Shown: one piece after another, positions 1 to 6,324 of the stretch
How positions within the stretch are numbered: the stretch's first letter is position 1
Layout of the letters: each line of letters begins with the position of its first letter
Assembly (NCBI GenBank): GCA_905373665.1
Contig: CAJPTV010000083.1
Span: 1 to 9,925 of the forward strand
Direction of reading: 5' to 3'
Length of the DNA: 9,925 nt
Source of the DNA: Bacteroidia bacterium
GTDB lineage: Bacteria > Bacteroidota > Bacteroidia > Bacteroidales > CAJPTX01
Notes under the pieces: model-generated
What the model was told of the DNA's origin: nothing
The model's database searches: none
What the model saw: only the letters and a program-made list of their open reading frames with translations
Translations under genes and position numbers: made by a program

Positions 1-47
1 TGTAGGGGTGTAGCGTGCTACACCCGCAATTCGCGGCGTATGCCGCG
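1..47 (+). repeat. REP-like two-hairpin repeat, copy 1
   Basis: Two adjacent perfect hairpins follow the lead TGTAGGGG. The first pairs GGGTGTAGC (6-14) with GCTACACCC (17-25) across a GT spacer. The second pairs CGCGGC (32-37) with GCCGCG (42-47) around a GTAT loop. The lead and first hairpin recur at 134-158 (inverted) and 243-267. The copy starts at the window edge, so it may extend further left. No REP-associated transposase is seen in the window. That this is a dispersed genomic REP-type element is inferred from the three local copies and their intergenic position. Confidence 0.75.
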
Positions 48-112
48 CTGTGGTGGTAATCGCACCCACGAATGGTTGCACCCCATATTCAGGAAACGCC
101 CTCACAAATAGG

Positions 113-158
113 CGGCACGTCGTGCCGAGTTGCGGGCGTAGCACGCTACGCCCCTACA
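113..158 (-). repeat. REP-like two-hairpin repeat, copy 2 (inverted)
   Basis: This copy reads on the minus strand and has the same order as copy 1: the lead TGTAGGGG (158-151), then GGGCGTAGC/GCTACGCCC (153-145 and 142-134), then a second hairpin CGGCAC/GTGCCG (127-122 and 118-113). Relative to copy 1 the first stem has a T-A pair replaced by C-G on both arms, and the second stem has a different sequence but the same six-pair length. It is inverted with respect to copies 1 and 3. Confidence 0.75.
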
Positions 159-200
159 AAAAACTAGTAGACAGCGGATTAGCAATAAAGGATAGCCTAA

Positions 201-235
201 GAGCCGCCGCCCTTAGCGCCCGAACGGCGGGGCTC
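201..235. repeat. GC-rich imperfect hairpin between repeat copies
   Basis: GAGCC-g-CCGCC (201-211) can pair with GGCGG-GGCTC (226-235). This gives a ten-pair stem with one bulged G and a 14-base loop. It lies between repeat copies 2 and 3 and does not match their sequence. No T-run follows on either strand, so it is not an obvious terminator. It may be a degraded or different module of the same repeat cluster. Confidence 0.45.
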
Positions 236-242
236 CGGGGTT

Positions 243-283
243 CGTAGGGGCGCAGCATGCTACGCCCTGCGCCGTAAGGCGCA
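243..283 (+). repeat. REP-like two-hairpin repeat, copy 3
   Basis: It has the lead CGTAGGGG, then GGGCGCAGC (248-256) opposite GCTACGCCC (259-267) with a single C/A mismatch across an AT spacer, then a perfect six-pair hairpin TGCGCC/GGCGCA (268-273 and 278-283) closed by a GTAA loop. It has the same order and orientation as copy 1. The loop is of GNRA type if transcribed in the plus direction. Confidence 0.75.
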
Positions 284-298
284 TAATGAATCGATGCG

Positions 299-328
299 AA
301 AAGAGGTGTTGTATTTTGATACACCCTC
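299..328 (-). terminator. Probable terminator for the ribBA-end transcript
   Basis: On the minus strand, about 85 bases past the ribBA stop, an imperfect stem of about ten pairs (328-319 with 314-303, two one-base bulges, four-base loop) is followed directly by four Ts (302-299). The stem is only moderately stable, so this is a plausible rather than certain intrinsic terminator. It is the only stem plus T-run I find between ribBA and the repeat cluster. Confidence 0.4.
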
Positions 329-413
329 CTAGCAACGGGCGGCACGCGCCTTGGTGATTAAAGATTACCCTTCCCACGACTCTCTTCCATCACGGGCTGT
401 CCGCCCTTAGGAC

Positions 414-1646
414 CTACTTTTCTTTCAAGATCGTGTGCCCCATCTTGTCACGCTTGGTCTTCAGGTAACGCTCATTCTCTGGGGTGGGCGCTATCTCGAT
501 CGGCACGACCTCCGAAACGATAAGACCATAGCCCGCCAACCCTGTTAGCTTCAACGGATTGTTGGTCATCAGACGCATACGCGTCACCCCCAACTCGTGA
601 AGGATGCTCGCCCCAACGCCGTAGTCGCGTTCGTCTACTGCAAAGCCGAGATGAAGGTTCGCCTCGACGGTATCCATCCCCTGATCCTGCAACTCGTAAG
701 CCTTTATCTTGTTGCAGAGACCAATGCCACGCCCCTCTTGGTTGAGGTACACAATCACCCCTTTCCCTGCCTCCTGAATACGGCGCATCGCCTCATGCAA
801 CTGCTCGCCACAGTCACAACGATGACTACCAAAGATGTCGCCCGTGGCACACGAGGAGTGTACCCGCACAAGGATGTCTTCGTCGGGTGTCCACGTCCCC
901 TTAATCAGCGCTGCATGTTCCAGCCCATTCGACTTTTGCTTGAAAGGAATAATGTGGAAATCGCCCCACTCGGTGGGCAACAGTGCCTCCGCACCACGCT
1001 CTACAATGCTCTCGTTCTTGAGACGATACTTGATGAGATCCTCTATCGACACAATCTTGAAGTTGTTGGCGCGGGCTACTTCCAAGAGCTGGGGCAGACG
1101 TGCCATCGTCCCATCTTCGTTAATCACCTCGATGAGCGCCCCTGCAGGATAGAGCCCCGCTAGGCGTGCGAGGTCAACGGCAGCCTCCGTATGCCCAGCA
1201 CGACGCAACACCCCGCGGTCGCGTGCACGCAACGGACAAACGTGCCCCGGGCGTGCTAAGTCCGTGGGAAGGATGGTCGGGTCAGCCAAAGCCAAGATGG
1301 TCTGCGCACGGTCATACATGGATACCCCCGTGGTACAGCCATTGCCGATCCTGTCCACGGTCACTGTGAAGGGGGTTTCGTGCATCGAGGTATTGACCGA
1401 TACCTGCATATCCAAATCTAGCTCCTTACAGCGCGACTCGGTGATGGGCGCACACAGCACCCCACGACCGTAGCGCATCATGAAGTTGATCTTTTCGGGG
1501 GTCACCTTCTCGGCGGCAATGATGAAATCGCCTTCGTTCTCCCGATCTTCGTCGTCGACCACTATCACAAACTCGCCGTTACGGATGGCCTCTATCGCCT
1601 CCTCTATCGTGTTTAGGCTGCCCTTCAGCTTTGTTGTATCGCTCAT
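414..1646 (-). CDS. ribBA: Bifunctional DHBP synthase / GTP cyclohydrolase II (riboflavin biosynthesis)
   Basis: This cytosolic enzyme performs the two entry reactions of riboflavin synthesis. The N-terminal domain (about residues 1-205) converts ribulose 5-phosphate to 3,4-dihydroxy-2-butanone 4-phosphate, and the C-terminal domain (about 206-400) opens GTP to the diaminopyrimidine precursor. The first domain shows the metal-binding DDEDRENEGD (31-40) and RAGHTEA (149-155). The second shows the zinc cysteines C266, C277 and C279 in CATGDIFGSHRCDCG and the NQEGRGIGL loop. I chose the ATG at 1646 (410 residues) over an in-frame TTG two codons upstream, because it gives the usual MSD-type start. 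The gene follows the permease by 37 bases and is probably co-transcribed with it; that gap leaves no room for an FMN riboswitch. Two residues differ from common family members: Cys in HVCPL, where Phe is usual, and Arg in DRGVLRR, where Gly is usual. Identification is firm. Confidence 0.96.
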   Translation of the reverse strand: MSDTTKLKGSLNTIEEAIEAIRNGEFVIVVDDEDRENEGDFIIAAEKVTPEKINFMMRYGRGVLCAPITESRCKELDLDMQVSVNTSMHETPFTVTVDRIGNGCTTGVSMYDRAQTILALADPTILPTDLARPGHVCPLRARDRGVLRRAGHTEAAVDLARLAGLYPAGALIEVINEDGTMARLPQLLEVARANNFKIVSIEDLIKYRLKNESIVERGAEALLPTEWGDFHIIPFKQKSNGLEHAALIKGTWTPDEDILVRVHSSCATGDIFGSHRCDCGEQLHEAMRRIQEAGKGVIVYLNQEGRGIGLCNKIKAYELQDQGMDTVEANLHLGFAVDERDYGVGASILHELGVTRMRLMTNNPLKLTGLAGYGLIVSEVVPIEIAPTPENERYLKTKRDKMGHTILKEK

Positions 1647-1683
1647 TTCCAAACGTAATTATCCCTCGTGTGTGTAAACCTCT

Positions 1684-3171
1684 CTATGCGACGGTTCGCG
1701 TATTACGCGAAGTCCGTCTCTTATGCAACAACTGTAAGACCTTTTTGTGCAACCGCAACCACTTTCGTAGCGAACGCGCATACCAGTCGCGATTCAGCAG
1801 CACGGAGTCTGTCGTAGCCTTGTAAAGTAGAAAAACCGCCAAGGGGATGAGTATCCACGTCGATATCCACATCCCGATCCATGCCTCGGTAGCAAGCTGG
1901 CGCACCATCTTTTCCCCCGTAATCGAGATGACGTAATAGACTAAAAAGAAGAGTACCGAGATTACAACGGGCATCCCCAAGCCCCCTTTGCGAATGATAG
2001 CCCCCAGCGGCGCACCGATCAGGAAGAAGATGAACACCGCCAACGACATCGAATACTTCCGGAAGAACTCGATCAGGTGCTTAGCCTCCATCTTAAACTC
2101 GTAGCGGAGGTCATCATCATAGCTCGCCACCTTACTCTTGATTCGCTGCGCCTCTTCGATAGCCCCAGCGAGTGCCTGCTTTCTTTGTACGGTATCAAGC
2201 CCCGCATAGTGCGAAAGTAGACGGAAGGTGTCGCGCAGCTCGCGCCGATAAACGGTGTCAACGACCAGCTTTCTGTAAAAGAGCTCTTGGGTGAAAAGAC
2301 GATGCTGCTCCGTGATCATCGAGTCTTGGACGCCCTCGATGGAGTCTACGGCGCGGCGTAGCTGCCGCGTGTTCATTACGTGGTAGGTGTTGGAAAAGAC
2401 CTCTTCGTTGGAGCGCTCGAAGCCGAACCCCTCGAGACGCTTGACGAGCCGCTCGCGCCGAAAGTGGGTCGTACGTGCACTACGCTTTGCCGTTGAGGAG
2501 GCAACCGCATCGGGGTCTGTCTCGTCATAACGCGTGCCGCTATAGAGTTCCACCAAGAGGTATTTACTATCGGGGGTCACGGTAATCAACCCCGAGTCTG
2601 CTCGCGTTACGGAGACGTTGCCCCGCCCCTCGGAGTGGTCATAAATCATGAGGTCGCGCATCATGCGCCCGTCCCTATCGCGCGAGCCGATGCGGAGGCT
2701 ATACCCCGCAATGTCGTTGTAAAAGACCCCGGGACGGATGACAAGGTCGGGGCGTTGCTGCTGTAGGCTATAGATGAGCGTGCGCATCTTAAGGGTCGAG
2801 ACGGGCACTAGGTAATCTGCCACCCCGTATGCCAACAGGGTAACGAGCAGGCTCACCACCCCGAGGGGAAAGATGATGCGCGGTAGGGAAATGCCCGCGG
2901 ACTTCATCGCGAGCAGCTCGTTGTGTTCGCCAAGGTTACCCATGGTCATCAATACGGCCAGCATCGTAGCCAGCGGGAGCGCCATGGGGATGAGCCCCAC
3001 CGAGGCATAGAGCAGCAACTCGGCGACGAGGGTAAAGTCCATCCCCTTCCCCACGAGGTCGTCAATATAGCGCCAAAGGAACTGCATCAGGAGGATGAAC
3101 ATGACGATAAAGAAGGTCATGACCATCGGTCCGATGTAGGCTCGTAACAAAAATACGTAGAGTCGCTTCAC
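1684..3171 (-). CDS. LptF/LptG (YjgP/YjgQ) family permease
   Basis: This is an inner-membrane permease of the LPS export ABC machinery (LptBFG), which extracts lipopolysaccharide and passes it to the periplasmic bridge. Three hydrophobic segments lie near the N terminus (about 13-33, 55-75, 100-120) and three near the C terminus (about 375-393, 400-417, 430-449), flanking a large periplasmic region (about 121-370), as in this family. The hallmark EAKHLIEFFRKYS followed by FFLIGAPLGAIIRKGGLG (about 362-399) is clear. The start is GTG, and the MKRLYVFLLRAYIGP beginning fits the short cytosolic lead of the family. At 495 residues it is longer than the roughly 360 of E. coli LptF/G, mostly through the periplasmic domain and a strongly basic C-terminal tail (about 460-495). 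I cannot tell LptF from LptG. It has its own -7 element and sits 37 bases upstream of ribBA. Confidence 0.93.
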   Translation of the reverse strand: MKRLYVFLLRAYIGPMVMTFFIVMFILLMQFLWRYIDDLVGKGMDFTLVAELLLYASVGLIPMALPLATMLAVLMTMGNLGEHNELLAMKSAGISLPRIIFPLGVVSLLVTLLAYGVADYLVPVSTLKMRTLIYSLQQQRPDLVIRPGVFYNDIAGYSLRIGSRDRDGRMMRDLMIYDHSEGRGNVSVTRADSGLITVTPDSKYLLVELYSGTRYDETDPDAVASSTAKRSARTTHFRRERLVKRLEGFGFERSNEEVFSNTYHVMNTRQLRRAVDSIEGVQDSMITEQHRLFTQELFYRKLVVDTVYRRELRDTFRLLSHYAGLDTVQRKQALAGAIEEAQRIKSKVASYDDDLRYEFKMEAKHLIEFFRKYSMSLAVFIFFLIGAPLGAIIRKGGLGMPVVISVLFFLVYYVISITGEKMVRQLATEAWIGMWISTWILIPLAVFLLYKATTDSVLLNRDWYARSLRKWLRLHKKVLQLLHKRRTSRNTRTVA

Positions 3172-3199
3172 TGCCCGCTACCTTGGTATTTCCACACCA

Positions 3200-3207
3200 C
3201 AAATATA
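3200..3207 (-). promoter_or_regulatory. Bacteroidetes -7 element upstream of the LptF/G permease
   Basis: The minus strand reads TATATTTG, a full match to the Bacteroidetes -7 consensus TAnnTTTG. It lies 28 bases before the GTG start, which leaves a leader of about 20 bases. No TTTG-type -33 element sits at the usual distance; the nearest TTTG is about 30 bases upstream. It suggests that the permease and ribBA can be transcribed independently of the sugar operon. Confidence 0.5.
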
Positions 3208-3266
3208 CCACTTTGTGCGTAGCCAGTCTATTTCGCGCAAACTAAGTGGTGGTTCTGATGACTGGG

Positions 3267-4565
3267 CTACAAACTCCAATAAGAGAGGTGGGAGATCCGT
3301 CCACGGTAAAGCCCCTTGATGTCCACAAGAAGGAGGTCGGGCGTACCTAGGGCGGCGAACTGCTCCTCCGTCCAATCACGGAACTCGCGGTGCGCCACCG
3401 CAAGGATTACCACATCATAGCCCGCCCCGGGGGTCGGTAAAAGCGAAAATCCGTAAGCACGCGCCACCTCCGTAGACTCTGCGTGCGGATCGACCACGTC
3501 GACCTCAACGCCGTAGTCTTTCAGCTCGTTGACTATGTCGACCACCTTCGAGTTGCGGATATCGGCCACGTTCTCCTTGAAGGTAATGCCCAGTACGAGC
3601 GCACGTGCCCCAAGGATGGCCTTCCCCTTGCGAATGAGCTGCTTGACGACCTTCTTGCCAATGTAGCCCCCCATGGAGTCGTTAATGAAACGCCCTGCGG
3701 CGATGATTTGCGGATGGTATCGCAGCGCCAGTGCCTTATGCACCAGATAGTAAGGGTCTACGCCGATGCAGTGTCCGCCCACGAGCCCTGGCGAAAAGGG
3801 CAGGAAATTCCACTTGGTGGCAGCCGCCTCGATAACGTCGTAGGTGTTGATGCCCATCCGTCCGAAGATGATCGAAAGCTCGTTCATGAGGGCGATATTG
3901 ACGTCGCGCTGCGTATTCTCTATAATCTTTCCCGCCTCGGCTACCTTGATGCTCGGTGCACGGTGTACGCCCACAGTGACCACCGTTTCATAGACTGCGG
4001 CAACCTGCTCGAGCGCCTCCGCATCACAGCCTGAGACAATCTTGGGCGTGTTTTGCAGGGTGTGTTGACGGTCGCCGGGATTGATACGCTCGGGGCTATA
4101 CCCTACCTTGAAATCCACTACCGCCTTAAGCCCAGAGCAGGTCTCTAGGAGGGGGATGCAGTCCTCTTCGGTACAACCTGGGTAGACAGTAGACTCATAG
4201 CAGACGTAGTCGCCTACTTTCAAACATTGCCCAACGCTGCGTGTAGCGCCCAATAAAGCGCGAAGGTCGGGGTGGTTGGAGTTATCTATCGGGGTGGGGA
4301 CTGCAATAATGAAAAAACGGGCTTCTCGCAACAAATCGAGGGAGGCGGTAAAGGTGATGTCACAGTCGTCAAATGCTTCGCGCGGGAGCTCGCGGCTCGG
4401 ATCCTCACCACGACGCATTTTCTCCAACCGCTCCTCGTTGATGTCAAAGCCAATGACAGAGAAATGGCGCGCAAAGGCAAGGGCAAGCGGCAACCCCACG
4501 TAGCCGAGACCGACCACGGCAAGGCGGGTCTGGTGGGTAAGAAGCTGTTCGGTAATAGATGACAT
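3267..4565 (-). CDS. Nucleotide-sugar 6-dehydrogenase (UDP-HexNAc 6-dehydrogenase, TviB/WbpA/WbpO type)
   Basis: This is an NAD-dependent cytosolic enzyme that oxidises C6 of a UDP-sugar, probably UDP-N-acetylglucosamine or its galacto epimer, to the uronic acid. Visible features are the Rossmann GLGYVGLPLA (19-28), ESTVYPGCTEEDC (124-136), GYSPERINPGD (155-165), K213 and N217 in AGKIIENTQRD, the catalytic C266 in GGHCIGVDPYY, and GITFKENVADIRNSK (326-340) of the C-terminal nucleotide-binding domain. The 432-residue length is usual. The ENTQRDVNIALMNEL and KWNFLPFSPGLVGG stretches are typical of the VipA/TviB branch rather than plain UDP-glucose dehydrogenases. It starts 12 bases after the acetyltransferase stop, so it is the last gene of that tight operon. 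The family is certain; the exact hexosamine substrate cannot be read from sequence. The downstream WbpD/WbpE partners favour UDP-GlcNAc. Confidence 0.93.
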   Translation of the reverse strand: MSSITEQLLTHQTRLAVVGLGYVGLPLALAFARHFSVIGFDINEERLEKMRRGEDPSRELPREAFDDCDITFTASLDLLREARFFIIAVPTPIDNSNHPDLRALLGATRSVGQCLKVGDYVCYESTVYPGCTEEDCIPLLETCSGLKAVVDFKVGYSPERINPGDRQHTLQNTPKIVSGCDAEALEQVAAVYETVVTVGVHRAPSIKVAEAGKIIENTQRDVNIALMNELSIIFGRMGINTYDVIEAAATKWNFLPFSPGLVGGHCIGVDPYYLVHKALALRYHPQIIAAGRFINDSMGGYIGKKVVKQLIRKGKAILGARALVLGITFKENVADIRNSKVVDIVNELKDYGVEVDVVDPHAESTEVARAYGFSLLPTPGAGYDVVILAVAHREFRDWTEEQFAALGTPDLLLVDIKGLYRGRISHLSYWSL

Positions 4566-4577
4566 GAAAAGTATGAT

Positions 4578-5174
4578 TTAATCGCACGGCGCAGCAGCAT
4601 TGACCGCCACCACCCGCTCGGCTTCAAGACGATACTCTGCCCCATCGACTGGGCAAAAGGCACGCCCTTGGGTATCGAAATGGAGACGCTCCCCTGCCCT
4701 GCTCATCCAGCCGATGCGGCGGGCGGGATTGCCCACCCAGAGCTCGTAGGGGTGCACCTCAGCGGTCACCACAGCCCCTGCACCAATGAAGGCATAAGCG
4801 CCAATGGCGTGCCCGCAAACGAGCGTAGCATTCGCACCGATGGTGACCCCACGCCCCAGACGGGTTTCGCGGTATTCGTTCTTGCGGTTGACTGCCGCAC
4901 GCGGATTCCAGACATTGGTAAAGACGCAGGAGGGACCAAGAAAGACGTCGTCGTCGCACCATACCCCTGCGTACAACGAGACGTTGTTTTGCACCTTACA
5001 GCGGTTGCCCAAGTGTACGCCGCTGGCTATAAAGACATTTTGCCCAATGTTGCAGTCGCAGCCGATGTGCGCGCCCGCCATCAGGTGCGAGAAGTGCCAA
5101 ACGTGCGTCCCCGCACCAATGTCACACCCGGGGTCAACGACCGCGGTCGGGTGCACGAAGTAGGGTTCAGGCAT
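4578..5174 (-). CDS. WbpD-type UDP-3-amino-sugar uronate N-acetyltransferase
   Basis: This is a left-handed beta-helix acetyltransferase. Its family uses acetyl-CoA to acetylate the 3-amino group of UDP-2-acetamido-3-amino-2,3-dideoxy-glucuronic acid. Hexapeptide repeats run from HPTAVVDPGCDIGAGTHVWH (8-27) through IGCDCNIGQNVFIASGVHLG and GVTIGANATLVCG (109-121) to GAYAFIGAGAVV. Family-specific stretches include KVQNNVSLYAGV (60-71), FTNVWNPRAAVNRK (85-98) and the closing GNPARRIGWMSRAGERL (148-164). The 198-residue length is normal. Its ATG overlaps the end of the aminotransferase gene by eight bases, which suggests translational coupling. Placed between the aminotransferase that makes the 3-amine and the 6-dehydrogenase, it fits a Wbp-type diacetamido-uronic acid pathway. 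The family is sure; the substrate is inferred from family and context. Confidence 0.92.
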   Translation of the reverse strand: MPEPYFVHPTAVVDPGCDIGAGTHVWHFSHLMAGAHIGCDCNIGQNVFIASGVHLGNRCKVQNNVSLYAGVWCDDDVFLGPSCVFTNVWNPRAAVNRKNEYRETRLGRGVTIGANATLVCGHAIGAYAFIGAGAVVTAEVHPYELWVGNPARRIGWMSRAGERLHFDTQGRAFCPVDGAEYRLEAERVVAVNAAAPCD

Positions 5175-6309
5175 GGTGTGAAAAGAAATCGTGTATTACC
5201 TCGGCTACGCGTGCCCGCTCCTCGGCGCGAGGGGGAAGCGGGAGTGAAAGTACCTCTTCTGCCAATGCTCGCGCCACGGATAACTTCCCCACACAACGCG
5301 CGTAGGGGGCGAATGCGGGCTGATTGCACAAAGGAGTGGGGTAATATATCATTGAAGCGATGTTGTGCGCCTTTAAGTACTCTTTGAGGGCGTTTCGCTT
5401 TCCGTCTAAGACCCGCAGGGTATATTGGTGGTAGGTGCGCCCTTCGGAGGTGGGGGGCAAGAGGAGGTCTGGGAGGTCGCTGAGGGTGCGGGTGTAGTCC
5501 GCCGCTATTTCAGCTCTTTTGGCTAAAAAGGCGTCTAGGTGGCGGAGCTTCACTCGGAGGAGCGCAGCTTGTAGGGTATCGAGGCGGGAGTTACACCCGA
5601 GGCACTCGTGGAGGTATTTGGTGCGCTGTCCGTGGTTGGCAATCATACGTAGGCGGGCAGCTCGTTCGGGGTCGCACGTCATGAGGGCACCGCCGTCGCC
5701 ATACGCCCCGAGGTTCTTGGTAGGGAAAAAGGAGGTGCAGCTCATGTCGCCCAACGTCCCCACCTTCACCCACTTTCCTTCAAAAAGGTCGTTAGCGCCG
5801 AGCGACTGGGCGTTGTCTTCAATCACCGTCAGGTGGTGCGCCCGTGCCCATGGCAGGATACGCGCCATGTCGGCACTTTGCCCAAAGAGGTGCACAGGCA
5901 TGATGGCTTTAACACGCGGGGAGAGTGCCGCATCGAGCTGCGCAGGGTCGAGGTTGCAGGTAAGGGGGTCAACGTCGACGAAAACTGGGGTGAGCCCCAA
6001 GAGGAGCACCACCTCGGCAGTGGCTGCGTAGGTAAAGGCGGGGACAATCACCTCGTCGCCAGCACGCAAACCGCACGACATCAGGGCTATCTGCAACGCA
6101 TCCGTGCCGTTACCACAGGGGATGACCTCTACGGGTTGCCCTTCGGGGGTGTGCATATACGCCCCGAGCTCGGTGGCAAAGAGGGCGACCTCCTCCCCTT
6201 GGATAAAGTGCCCGTGGGCGAGCACTTGTGCCATAGCGGTTTGTATTTCTGGTAGATAGGCGGCATCCTGTGCCACGAGGTCGACCATTGCGATGGGCTC
6301 TCTTTCCAT
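5167..6309 (-). CDS. DegT/DnrJ/EryC1/StrS sugar aminotransferase (WbpE-like)
   Basis: This is a PLP-dependent fold-type I enzyme acting on nucleotide-bound keto-sugars. The likely role is transfer of an amino group from glutamate to C3 of a UDP-2-acetamido-3-keto-glucuronic acid, as WbpE does. Visible features are the PLP-phosphate GNGTDALQIAL (66-76), PAFTYAATAEVV (90-101), the PLP-ring D165 in VIEDNAQSLGA, and the Schiff-base K198 in SFFPTKNLGAYGDGGA. RLDTLQAALLRVKL and the late MIYYPTPL/LPLPP segments are typical of the family. The 380-residue length is normal. The ATG at 6309 lies 15 bases after the lnt stop; an internal ATG at codon 8 (MVDLV) is a possible alternative start. Its TGA stop overlaps the acetyltransferase start. 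The 3-keto substrate would need a WbpB-type dehydrogenase, absent from the window. An alternative sugar position cannot be excluded. Confidence 0.92.
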   Translation of the reverse strand: MEREPIAMVDLVAQDAAYLPEIQTAMAQVLAHGHFIQGEEVALFATELGAYMHTPEGQPVEVIPCGNGTDALQIALMSCGLRAGDEVIVPAFTYAATAEVVLLLGLTPVFVDVDPLTCNLDPAQLDAALSPRVKAIMPVHLFGQSADMARILPWARAHHLTVIEDNAQSLGANDLFEGKWVKVGTLGDMSCTSFFPTKNLGAYGDGGALMTCDPERAARLRMIANHGQRTKYLHECLGCNSRLDTLQAALLRVKLRHLDAFLAKRAEIAADYTRTLSDLPDLLLPPTSEGRTYHQYTLRVLDGKRNALKEYLKAHNIASMIYYPTPLCNQPAFAPYARCVGKLSVARALAEEVLSLPLPPRAEERARVAEVIHDFFSHHA

Positions 6310-6324
6310 ACCACAAGCTTTTTG

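Noticed and set aside
1..283. CRISPR array
   Set aside because: The copies are inverted relative to each other, irregularly spaced and internally palindromic, and there are no cas genes.
50..345. Small open frames on both strands within the repeat cluster
   Set aside because: They run through palindromic repeats, have no recognisable protein features and lack promoter or ribosome-site support.
394..406. GGGC-TGTCC-GCCC hairpin just past the ribBA stop as terminator
   Set aside because: Only a four-pair stem and no T-run; the stem at 299-328 is a better candidate.
597..1163. Long plus-strand open frame opposite ribBA
   Set aside because: It is antisense to a certain gene, has no recognisable domain, and is explained by the GC-rich codons of ribBA.
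1647..1683. FMN riboswitch ahead of ribBA
   Set aside because: Only 37 bases separate ribBA from the upstream gene and none of the conserved FMN aptamer elements fit.
3483..4034. Plus-strand open frame opposite the dehydrogenase gene
   Set aside because: Antisense shadow of a well-supported gene; no motif or start context.
4668..5387. 239-codon plus-strand open frame opposite the acetyltransferase and aminotransferase genes
   Set aside because: It spans the junction of two clear minus-strand genes, shows low-complexity shadow composition and no family motif.
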